NCBI GenBank assembly: GCA_902765655.1
Contig: CACXAK010000127.1
Span: 1-6,125 of the forward strand
Length of the DNA stretch: 6,125 nt
Origin: an uncultured bacterium
Lineage (GTDB): Bacteria > Cyanobacteriota > Vampirovibrionia > Gastranaerophilales > Gastranaerophilaceae
Reading direction: 5' to 3'
The translations under genes were made by a program, and so were the position numbers. The notes beneath the pieces were generated by a model. It made no database searches, was not told where the DNA came from, and worked only from the letters and a program-made list of their open reading frames with translations. Below are positions 1 through 6,125 of the stretch, piece after piece. How positions within the stretch are numbered: position 1 is the first letter of the stretch; each line of letters starts with the position of its first letter.

Positions 1-2772
1 AATTATGTCAAGCATATTGACAAATTGGCTGAACAACAATATTCTGTGTCCTTCCGATATGATTTCTTCAAGCATATATTTAAGTTTTTCAAATTTGCCG
101 GAGGAGATAATATTTTTGACGTTATCTTTGTCATACAATCTCGGGTGACAGCAGATTTGACGCATACGTAAAAGTGCTGAGAAGATTGACATTCTGCTCT
201 TTTCAAGACCGTTTTGTTCAATTGATTTGAATAATTCTTCTTTGGTCGAATCTAGAACCTGTAAATAGAAATCTCTTTGTTCATCTGTCATTTCGCAGTA
301 TGCAACGTTTTCAACCTTATCCGGCAAATCTTTTGCAACATCTCGTTTCATACGACGTAATATGAACGGATAAATTTGTAATTTCAGACGCTTTTCAACG
401 ATTTTGTCATGTCGTTCCATAATAGGATTAACGTAGTGCGAATTGAAATCAGCCATTGAGAATAAAAATCCCGGCATCAGGAAATCAAATACTGACCATA
501 ATTCTTCAAGTTTATTTTCAATAGGAGTACCTGAAAGTGCCAGCTTGTGCATTGACTGAAGTTTTTTTACAGCCTGAGCGGTTTGTGAAGTTGCATTTTT
601 GATATTTTGAGATTCATCAAGAATAATATATCTGAAATTGATATCTTTTAATTTTTCAATATCACGTCTGACAAGTGCATAACTTGTAATTATGACATCG
701 TATTCTGGAATTTTTTGAAAGAATTGTTTTCTTTCGCCGCCCTGAAGTTTTAAACATGAAAGAGTCGGCGCAAATTTCTGGATTTCATTTTCCCAGTTGA
801 ATACAACAGTTGTCGGGGCAATAACAAGTGTCGGCATAGGGCCGTCAACTTCTTTTGCTTTCTGTATGGCTGTCAATGCCTGTAATGTTTTCCCTAAACC
901 CATATCATCCGCTAAAATTCCGTTCAGCCCGTATTTATACATAAACCATAACCATCCGAAACCTTTGAGCTGGTATTCGCGGAAATCAGCGCTTATTCCT
1001 TCAGGTAATTTCAAATCTTCCGATGTTGAGAATGTTGACATCTGATCCCAGAATTCTTTGAATTTATCACTTAATATAAGTTCTATTCCAAGGTTTTTAA
1101 GCTCGTTAATTAAGCCGGCACGGAAAGTTTTTACAGTAAATGTATTATCTTCGTTTCTGTAAACATCAAATGAATTGAAGGTTCTCATCATTGCATAAAT
1201 GCTCTGAACCGGATATTCTACAAAACCGTTGCTTCTGATACGGGAATATTTTTCATCTTTTTGAGCAGTGTCATAAATTTCATCAAAGTCAATGATTTCT
1301 TCTCCGACCTTACCAAATATTTTTACATCGAAGCTGTCAGGTTGTTCTGCTGAAAAATCAATTTCCGCACAAAGTTTGAATGGATTTTCCATAATTTTGA
1401 AGAATGACATATCGTCTTTTTCTTCAAATTTCCAACCATCACCCGCCTGTTTTAAATAATAATTGTAAAAATCTATTGCGGTTTCTTTTTCCAATGCCAA
1501 ATTATTGGTTTGCATAGGAATAAATTTACATGCCAAAAGCATTGCGTATGCTTCATTTTCATGTTTTAAATTCCTTTTAACCCAATAAATTACATCGGAA
1601 TCCGGCTTTTTTACTGTAATATACGGTGCTTTGTCCTGTGCGGTTTTTGAATACGGGACTCTAACTCCGTCATATTCAAAGTTTAATTCGGCTTTCAAAC
1701 TCTGGTCATAATCTATTCCCATTGTTACAACGTTTATTGGCGGGCGTTCTTCAAGCATGAGTTTTGAAATTTGTTCATCAACGACAACATCCATGACTTC
1801 GCGGAGTTTAGGCAAATCCTCATATATAAATTTCCCGCATTCTGCATCTTTCAAATCTGTAAATGATGCTTTTGTTATGCTTTGGGGTAAAGACTGAATT
1901 GCAACATTTGTCGGGAACATTACGTTTTTGTATCTGCCCCATTTCAGGTGTCTCGAAAAATATCTGACTTCTTCGAATGGATAAACATCATCCCTGTCAG
2001 GTCTTTGCCACTCTAATGACAGTAAAAGCGTTCCGGGAGTTTGTGATGCATTTACATATAGAACAAGTTTCCATTCTTCATCTGTGAATTTTAGTCTTTC
2101 TTTTGTGCGTTCATCAAGCACTTCATCTGCCTTTGCAAGCAATGGGAATATTGATCCGAATTTTGCAATAGGAACGTCGTACCAGCCGGCTTTTTTATCC
2201 TGTCTTGAAATTTGTAAGAGTTCTTTGAATATTAAAAATTCTACTTTCTGAGAATCGTTTAATTCAAATTTTTTATCATTTTTTTGAGCTTCCAAAATCG
2301 CTCTGAATAACGGTTCAATTTGTCTTATAATTTTTCCTGTTTCTCTTGAACGTACCAAAACAGAGAAGAAATTGGCTTTTCTTTTCGAATTAAAGTGAAA
2401 AATATAACTGCCTTGCGGTTTTTCTGTTAATTCAGTATTTTCATCGGGAAAATCAAATTCCATTCCGAATTTTGTGGATAGCCAATCTTCATAAGCATGA
2501 GCATCAATAGCTTTCAGAGCAACAGCAACGGCATGCTTGCACCATTCTTCTTTTAACGGGCAATTACAGCGGGCTTCAACCTTATTTTTTTTGAAAATCA
2601 GGTCAGTATTGTAGTGATCCTGAAAATTACCTTTTACTTTACCCATATAAAAGTTTTTTTCGGGATAATTATCAAATACCATATCTTTTGTATGGTATTC
2701 GTAACCTCTGCGCCAGCTTCCGGCACTTGCATGTTCCTTAATATACTTGTAATTAAATTCCGTTGTACTCAT
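1..2772 (-). CDS. SWIM zinc-finger SNF2-family DEAD/DEAH-box ATPase (partial, C-terminus beyond left edge)
   Basis: Uninterrupted reading frame of 924 codons that leaves the window still open. It encodes a superfamily 2 SNF2 ATPase, a class that couples ATP hydrolysis to translocation on double-stranded DNA and remodels protein-DNA complexes in the cytoplasm. The N-terminus has a SWIM zinc finger (Cys69, Cys71, Cys78, His80; CxC-x6-CxH), a likely DNA- or protein-binding module. A long middle region without recognised motifs follows. RecA-like domain 1 shows Tyr600-Gln601, Walker A GLGKT (625-629), APT (652-654), TSYALVRRD (696-704), motif II DESQ (719-722) and SGTPIEN (747-753). Further on are LRR (805-807), RQICCHP (871-877) and the start of the helicase C-terminal domain, LLFSQF (912-917). 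Bacterial SWIM-SNF2 proteins usually have about 1,000-1,100 residues, so roughly 150 are missing. ATG at 2772 is preceded directly by an in-frame TAG, so no longer start exists; its ribosome site is only a weak purine run (AAAGAAAGAGAAA). Family is certain; cellular role (transcription recycling, repair or defence) cannot be read from this context. Confidence 0.95.
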   Translation of the reverse strand, partial: MSTTEFNYKYIKEHASAGSWRRGYEYHTKDMVFDNYPEKNFYMGKVKGNFQDHYNTDLIFKKNKVEARCNCPLKEEWCKHAVAVALKAIDAHAYEDWLSTKFGMEFDFPDENTELTEKPQGSYIFHFNSKRKANFFSVLVRSRETGKIIRQIEPLFRAILEAQKNDKKFELNDSQKVEFLIFKELLQISRQDKKAGWYDVPIAKFGSIFPLLAKADEVLDERTKERLKFTDEEWKLVLYVNASQTPGTLLLSLEWQRPDRDDVYPFEEVRYFSRHLKWGRYKNVMFPTNVAIQSLPQSITKASFTDLKDAECGKFIYEDLPKLREVMDVVVDEQISKLMLEERPPINVVTMGIDYDQSLKAELNFEYDGVRVPYSKTAQDKAPYITVKKPDSDVIYWVKRNLKHENEAYAMLLACKFIPMQTNNLALEKETAIDFYNYYLKQAGDGWKFEEKDDMSFFKIMENPFKLCAEIDFSAEQPDSFDVKIFGKVGEEIIDFDEIYDTAQKDEKYSRIRSNGFVEYPVQSIYAMMRTFNSFDVYRNEDNTFTVKTFRAGLINELKNLGIELILSDKFKEFWDQMSTFSTSEDLKLPEGISADFREYQLKGFGWLWFMYKYGLNGILADDMGLGKTLQALTAIQKAKEVDGPMPTLVIAPTTVVFNWENEIQKFAPTLSCLKLQGGERKQFFQKIPEYDVIITSYALVRRDIEKLKDINFRYIILDESQNIKNATSQTAQAVKKLQSMHKLALSGTPIENKLEELWSVFDFLMPGFLFSMADFNSHYVNPIMERHDKIVEKRLKLQIYPFILRRMKRDVAKDLPDKVENVAYCEMTDEQRDFYLQVLDSTKEELFKSIEQNGLEKSRMSIFSALLRMRQICCHPRLYDKDNVKNIISSGKFEKLKYMLEEIISEGHRILLFSQFVNMLDII

Positions 2773-2859
2773 CTATGGAGTATTTCTCTTTCTTTGCCAA
2801 GGGCTGTAAATAACTATATAGACGAATAAAAATCTATAACCTCTTCACCCTTCAAGTTG

Positions 2860-2888
2860 ATTATACACGTAAATATTTCAAAATGCAA
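2860..2888 (-). promoter_or_regulatory. Putative sigma-70 promoter of the SNF2 gene
   Basis: Read on the minus strand, TTGCAT (2888-2883) and a perfect TATAAT (2865-2860) are separated by exactly 17 bp. Transcription would start near 2853 and leave a leader of about 80 nt before the ATG at 2772. The promoter lies directly after the terminator of the upstream autotransporter, so the SNF2 gene probably has its own transcript. The -35 box matches the consensus at only three of six positions. The call rests on the -10 box, the spacing and the location. Confidence 0.55.
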
Positions 2889-2897
2889 TAGTTTGTT

Positions 2898-2924
2898 AAA
2901 AAAAGGTCACCTGTGAAGGTGACC
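2898..2924 (-). terminator. Rho-independent terminator of the autotransporter gene
   Basis: On the minus strand a perfect 8-bp inverted repeat (GGTCACCT at 2905-2912 on the plus strand, AGGTGACC at 2917-2924) with a 4-nt loop is followed directly by seven Ts (2904-2898). It begins 23 bp after the stop codon at 2948. The polarity fits only minus-strand termination, because no T run follows the stem on the plus strand. Confidence 0.9.
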
Positions 2925-2947
2925 GAGTTAAGAATATTAGCTAATTT

Positions 2948-4120
2948 TTATATTTTTGAAATTATCGCATTACGCGGAGTAATCGTGGATTGTCCAATCG
3001 GTTCTCCGTCCATTTTGGCGAAAAATGCTCTGATTTTGCCAACTTTTTTAGGCTGCTGAGCTGTCACCTTGTTATTTTTAACAGTTTTTATAACAGCCAC
3101 ATCATTTGTACGTTTTGTTGTTTTTTCAGTCAAAACCTTTGCATTACGCGGGGTTTGTTCTTTCTGAACCTTTTCAACAGGTTTATGAGATTTTCCGATA
3201 GCCCATCTGAAGCCTGCGGTCAGTGATATACCGTTTCTTCCGCCGTTTTGAATCATAGCCTGACCATATGCAACAAAGTGTTCTTTCACGGTTTTCTGTA
3301 AACCGACACCATATTGAATATACGGTTTTACGCTCATTTGAGGCAATGTTACGCTGTTTGCTTTAACATGAGAGCTGTTTAATACGTTCCATACCATATT
3401 GACGCCGATATATGGCTGCCAGCCGTGTTTTAGATTCCCGATGAATTTCAATCCCGGAGAAATCTGGAATGTATGAGCCGGATCAGAGTCAATTCTTACC
3501 CCTGCAGCATTTGTATAATCTAAGGTTTTAACAAATGTGTAAGCAAGGAATAAACTCGGCTGAACAATAAATTTACCATTAATAAATTCGATGTTGTAAC
3601 CTGTTTTGTTTCCAATTCCGGCAAGTAATGATGTTGTTGTTTCGTGCCCGTACATTGTGTTGTTTTCACCGACTGATGCTCCGGCAGAAAGTGTTGTAGC
3701 GTTGAAGAAGTTTCCTTTGTACATTGTCAAAGTACCGCCAAGGATACCGCCGTTTTGGTTTGTGGTTACGCCGTTATAATTTAAGTTTGCGCCGTTGTAG
3801 CCGACAAAGCCTGTCCATGCTCTAGCCCAACCTTTTTTCAATTCTTTAAGGTCGGTATCATATCCTGCCAATGCGCCGTAAGTAATTACGTTTACTTTTG
3901 GTCCGTTTTTGAATGGTACGTTTTCAAAGCTTGCATACGGCTTGAACCATGCAGAAGAAGTATCCTGCATTTGATACAGAGGATTTGCGCCTTCATTGAG
4001 TTCGTTTTCCGATAAAGCATATTTATTTCTGTTGCGTATTGCTACTCTTTCTGCGTTAGGTAACAGCATAAATGTATCAGAATTACTGAATGAATAGTTA
4101 AATGTCTGTTCTAAAGACAC
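2948..4120 (-). CDS. Autotransporter beta-barrel translocator with Lys-rich C-terminal tail (3' half of a frameshifted gene)
   Basis: Encodes the outer-membrane translocator of a type V autotransporter, which would sit in the outer membrane and export the passenger encoded upstream. Residue numbers count from a GTG at 4120. Residues 1-56 hold a conserved pre-barrel linker (LLPNAERVAIRNRNKYA). Residues 57-310 form the barrel, with alternating aromatic strands such as WFKPYASFENV, FIVQPSLFLAYTFV, GWQPYIGVNMVWN and, at the end, ISLTAGFRW. Residues 311-390 form a basic, Lys/Thr-rich tail containing TPRNA twice (323-327 and 381-385). The GTG is probably not a real start: it has no convincing ribosome site, there is no signal peptide, and the same frame continues upstream as LSLAVVAAPVATQAVAQ until a TGA at 4192-4190. 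The piece overlaps the upstream frame by 23 bp. It is best read as the C-terminal part of the passenger protein, separated by a frame disruption. Without a repaired frame it is unlikely to be secreted. Confidence 0.88.
   Translation of the reverse strand: MSLEQTFNYSFSNSDTFMLLPNAERVAIRNRNKYALSENELNEGANPLYQMQDTSSAWFKPYASFENVPFKNGPKVNVITYGALAGYDTDLKELKKGWARAWTGFVGYNGANLNYNGVTTNQNGGILGGTLTMYKGNFFNATTLSAGASVGENNTMYGHETTTSLLAGIGNKTGYNIEFINGKFIVQPSLFLAYTFVKTLDYTNAAGVRIDSDPAHTFQISPGLKFIGNLKHGWQPYIGVNMVWNVLNSSHVKANSVTLPQMSVKPYIQYGVGLQKTVKEHFVAYGQAMIQNGGRNGISLTAGFRWAIGKSHKPVEKVQKEQTPRNAKVLTEKTTKRTNDVAVIKTVKNNKVTAQQPKKVGKIRAFFAKMDGEPIGQSTITPRNAIISKI
2967..3154 (-). repeat. Duplicated TPRNA motif in the barrel's C-terminal tail
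   Basis: GCATTACGCGG(A/G)GT on the plus strand occurs at 2967-2980 and 3141-3154 with 13 of 14 bases identical. Both copies are in frame and encode TPRNA within the Lys-rich tail, 58 residues apart; the second lies six residues from the C-terminus. It may be a short functional motif of the tail or chance similarity in a low-complexity region. Confidence 0.55.
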
Positions 4121-6125
4121 CTGAGCGACTGCCTGAGTTGCAACAGGAGCGGCAACAACTGCAAGCGACAGAGTATTTGTAAATCGGGGTCATTGCGATA
4201 TCGCCTGCGTTGTATTCAATTGCACTTGCAAGAGCTGCTTTTACATCTCCATCTTCCATAGTTCCGATAGGTGAAATAGCAAATTTTTCATCAGTAACCG
4301 GAGTTAAGACATTGACATTTGTAATGCTTATACTGCTGTCATTAGGGTTATCAAATGATGTAGCAGTAATTGTATCGATTTGTTTTGATGCAAAATTACC
4401 GTCAATTTTGAGAGCCATATCACCGTTTAGAGTAAAGTTGCCTAAATCAGTATTTGTTGCAACACCGTTTTGTAGGTTCAGTGTACTTCCGTCTTCAACA
4501 GTAAAGGAGTTGGCTCCTGATAACATTCCTGTTGTACCCATGGTTAATTCTGCACCGTTTAAGACGACATCGTTGCCTGTGATAGCGCTGTTTAAAGTAA
4601 AGTCATTGTTAATGTTTGTGGTACCTGAACCTGTAACTGCAGAACCAAGCTGAGCTCCTTCGTTGAGGTTCAATACCCCTGCGTTATTTACAAGTCCTGT
4701 GAGTTGAGAATTTTCGAGGTTTACTTCACCTGAGTTTATAACGGTTCCTGTGATAGAGGAATCATCTTTAAGGTTCATTTCACCTGCGTTGTTAACGTTT
4801 CCGTCGATTTGTGAATTAGACAGGTTAACAACTGCATCGGTTGAAGTTGAATCAACAACCCCTGTAACTGCGCTTGCGCCCGTCACAACAACGTCATTTA
4901 AGTTTAGTGTAGTTGCTTTGTCTAACTCAAACCCTTTGTGACCGTCAAGGTCGATTGTGCCCTGAGATTCGCCGCCTGTTGGCATACCGTTGATGTTGAT
5001 AGTGCCTGCGCCGGCTTTGCCTAAATCATCTGTTGCTGTGTATGTTTCACCGTCAACTGTTGCATTAAAGTTGCGTGTAGCAAGGTCTGATTGGTTGACA
5101 AGTTTTAGGGTATCACCTTGAGATGTTATATCTGATTTGTTTTGCTTAGTTCCTGTTACAGTAAATGTAACACTGTCGTTTGTTGTACCGACATTTTCGC
5201 TATTTGATGATGCAAGGTCAATATCACCTACGATATCTGTTGAAAGGTTGTAACTTTCATAAGTATCAGTCCAGTTTGTATCAACCTGCATATCGTCAGA
5301 ATGGGCGACTTTTTCACCTTGTTGTAAAACATATTTTCCCTCAGGTGTTGTTGCCATTGCAATTTTTAGCTGTAAATCACTACTGCTGTCAGAGTTAATT
5401 AATATCCTTTGTGTAAACTCGTGACCTTTGTATGTATCAAGGTCACCTTTGATGTTCAGACCCGTGAGGTTGATTTTACCTGACTGTGTGACAGATGATA
5501 CGGTAATTGTATCAGAGGTTGGAGAGGCAATATTTGACAAGTCAAAGTCAACAGTTGCGTTGATTGTTCCGACATTTGTGATTTTACCCAGACTGTCATC
5601 TTGAATAGTTCCGTTGCCAATATTCATATTCAGAGTTGAATTACTTCCAAGCATAACAAGTTGACCGTCATTATGTGATTGCCAGCCGTCGTTGATTGTA
5701 ACCGTTGCACCGTTTTTAATATTAATAATACCTGCGTTGTAGATAGAGTTTGGTACAGGGGCATTTGTACCTACCTGAGTATAGTTGCCTGTAAATGTGT
5801 TGCCTGCAAGGGTGATTATAGCATTTTCATCATAATCCATAGAAGCATAAGGATTCCCGTTAAATATAGCCCCGCCATAGGCATTTGCAGACGCAGATGA
5901 CGTTTTTGCATAGTTACCCACAAAATCCCCGGTGATACTGCTTATTGTGCCACCGCTGTTATTTATCGCACCGCCATATGCAGCCCCGCCTTCTGATATG
6001 GAACTATTCCCGATAAAATCACCTGTGATACTGCTTATTGTTGCACCGTAAGCGTTATATATCGCACCGCCATAAGATTCAGAATCTCCAGTACTAGAGT
6101 AGGAGGTGTTGCCGATGAAATCACC
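4098..6125 (-). CDS. Autotransporter adhesin passenger, Pmp-like repeats plus beta-helix (partial, N-terminus beyond right edge; frameshifted 3' end)
   Basis: Open for 675 codons from the right edge, so the true start and signal peptide are outside the window. There is a GTG at 5921, but the frame and its repeats continue unchanged upstream of it, so it is not the start. Composition is rich in Thr, Asn, Gly, Ser, Val and Asp and nearly free of Cys, as expected of an exported beta-helix. The first 114 residues carry FxxN/GGAI repeats like those of chlamydial Pmp adhesins. A long stretch of beta-helix follows, with rungs such as NNAGEMNL, NSGEVNL and NNAGVLNL. The passenger ends at IAMTPIYKY (4181-4173), a typical junction before the translocator. 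After it the frame reads an implausible Cys-rich end (CSCCRSCC) and stops at 4098, while the true continuation lies one base over. Role by family: a surface-exposed adhesin or structural passenger; the ligand is unknown. Confidence 0.88.
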   Translation of the reverse strand, partial: GDFIGNTSYSSTGDSESYGGAIYNAYGATISSITGDFIGNSSISEGGAAYGGAINNSGGTISSITGDFVGNYAKTSSASANAYGGAIFNGNPYASMDYDENAIITLAGNTFTGNYTQVGTNAPVPNSIYNAGIINIKNGATVTINDGWQSHNDGQLVMLGSNSTLNMNIGNGTIQDDSLGKITNVGTINATVDFDLSNIASPTSDTITVSSVTQSGKINLTGLNIKGDLDTYKGHEFTQRILINSDSSSDLQLKIAMATTPEGKYVLQQGEKVAHSDDMQVDTNWTDTYESYNLSTDIVGDIDLASSNSENVGTTNDSVTFTVTGTKQNKSDITSQGDTLKLVNQSDLATRNFNATVDGETYTATDDLGKAGAGTININGMPTGGESQGTIDLDGHKGFELDKATTLNLNDVVVTGASAVTGVVDSTSTDAVVNLSNSQIDGNVNNAGEMNLKDDSSITGTVINSGEVNLENSQLTGLVNNAGVLNLNEGAQLGSAVTGSGTTNINNDFTLNSAITGNDVVLNGAELTMGTTGMLSGANSFTVEDGSTLNLQNGVATNTDLGNFTLNGDMALKIDGNFASKQIDTITATSFDNPNDSSISITNVNVLTPVTDEKFAISPIGTMEDGDVKAALASAIEYNAGDIAMTPIYKYSVACSCCRSCCNSGSRSGVFRTDI
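4101..4189 (-). other. Frame disruption joining passenger and barrel
   Basis: The passenger frame stops at 4100-4098, and the barrel frame is closed upstream by TGA at 4192-4190, so the frame change must lie between these points. The most likely position is near 4165-4178: upstream of it the passenger frame reads IYKY, and downstream the barrel frame reads LAVVAAPVATQAVAQVSLEQ, while the passenger frame turns into Cys-rich nonsense. The barrel frame is +1 relative to the passenger frame, as after a net gain of one base or loss of two (modulo three). There is no long homopolymer and no stop codon at the shift site, so neither slipped-strand phase variation nor programmed frameshifting is suggested. 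Confidence 0.8.
4545..4826 (-). repeat. Beta-helix rung repeats in the passenger
   Basis: Degenerate rungs recur at roughly 17-22 residues. VNNAG (4796-4782), VINSG (4742-4728) and VNNAG (4691-4677) are 18 and 17 residues apart. Each is followed by an alternating (E/V)xxL strand: GEMNLKDDSSITG, GEVNLENSQLTG, GVLNLNEGAQLGS. Later SGTTNINNDFTLNSAITG and GNDVVLNGAEL continue the pattern. This is typical of right-handed beta-helix (pectin-lyase-like) passengers. DNA identity between units is modest, so the repeats are structural rather than recent duplications. Confidence 0.7.
5784..6125 (-). repeat. Pmp-like FxxN/GGAI tandem repeats
   Basis: Four FxxN motifs are seen: FIGN (from 6119), FIGN (6017), FVGN (5924) and FTGN (5795), spaced 34, 31 and 43 residues. 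Three YGGAI(Y/N/F)N motifs lie between them (GGAI at 6071-6060, 5975-5964 and 5876-5865). The intervening ISSITGDF is also repeated. At DNA level the 15-mer TATCGCACCGCCATA (plus strand) occurs exactly at 5964-5978 and 6060-6074, and GTGATACTGCTTATTGT recurs in the same register. The first units are therefore recent or homogenised duplications. The array continues past the right edge. Confidence 0.85.

Noticed and set aside
610..618. Motif II of the SNF2 protein reads DESQ rather than DEAH.
   Set aside because: The catalytic Asp-Glu pair is intact, and bacterial SNF2 proteins commonly vary the last two residues (DEAQ, DEGH). It does not suggest lost activity.
797..1045. Plus-strand open frame opposite the SNF2 Walker A region.
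   Set aside because: It lies entirely antisense to conserved helicase motifs and has no features of its own.
2817..2838. Inverted repeat (TATAGA/TCTATA, 10-nt loop) in the leader of the SNF2 gene, considered as a riboswitch or operator.
   Set aside because: It is only six A/T-rich pairs with no conserved riboswitch features, and is expected by chance in such AT-rich DNA.
4120..4171. LSLAVVAAPVATQAVAQ at the start of the barrel frame resembles a Sec signal peptide with an AVA cleavage site.
   Set aside because: There is no ATG, GTG or TTG upstream of it before the TGA at 4190 and no charged N-region. I recall an LAxPVA segment as a conserved pre-barrel part of these autotransporters, so it is internal coding sequence.
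4210..5900. Several plus-strand open frames opposite the passenger (for example 4210-4653 and 5679-5900).
   Set aside because: They are antisense shadows of the repetitive passenger gene: no ribosome sites, no recognisable domains, and the minus-strand frame is clearly the coding one.

Overview
The window holds parts of two loci, both transcribed from the minus strand. It suggests a low-G+C, diderm, probably gut-dwelling bacterium. The best guess is a Gastranaerophilales-type (non-photosynthetic, Melainabacteria/Vampirovibrionia) member of the Cyanobacteriota. That guess rests on how closely the autotransporter barrel resembles a family I associate with those organisms (for example the segments WFKPYASFENV, YTNAAGVRI, GWQPYIGV and GGRNG...GFRWAIGK). 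It is inference from memory, not a search result.

Positions 6125 to 2948 (reading leftward) carry a large type V autotransporter adhesin whose N-terminus lies beyond the right edge. Its visible passenger starts with Chlamydia-Pmp-like repeats (FxxN and GGAI motifs) and continues into a long Thr/Asn/Gly/Val-rich beta-helix with recognisable rungs. After the conserved pre-barrel segment comes a C-terminal outer-membrane beta-barrel, followed by an unusual Lys-rich tail of about 80 residues. The gene is broken: passenger (stop at 4098) and barrel (stop at 2948) lie in different frames, and the crossover must fall between about 4101 and 4189. A linker I expect in this family between the passenger end and the barrel seems to be missing at the same point, so a small deletion is at least as likely as a one-base indel. 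An assembly error is also possible.

Positions 2947 to 2773 form a compact intergenic region. It has a perfect 8-bp hairpin followed by seven Ts, which ends the autotransporter transcript. About 9 bp further on is a sigma-70-type promoter (TTGCAT, 17 bp, TATAAT) for the next gene.

Positions 2772 to 1 encode the first 924 residues of a SWIM zinc finger/SNF2-family ATPase. All motifs of the first RecA-like domain are present, and the second domain runs off the left edge. The two loci appear to be separate transcription units, and nothing in the sequence links their functions. I see no tRNA, rRNA, CRISPR array or insertion sequence.
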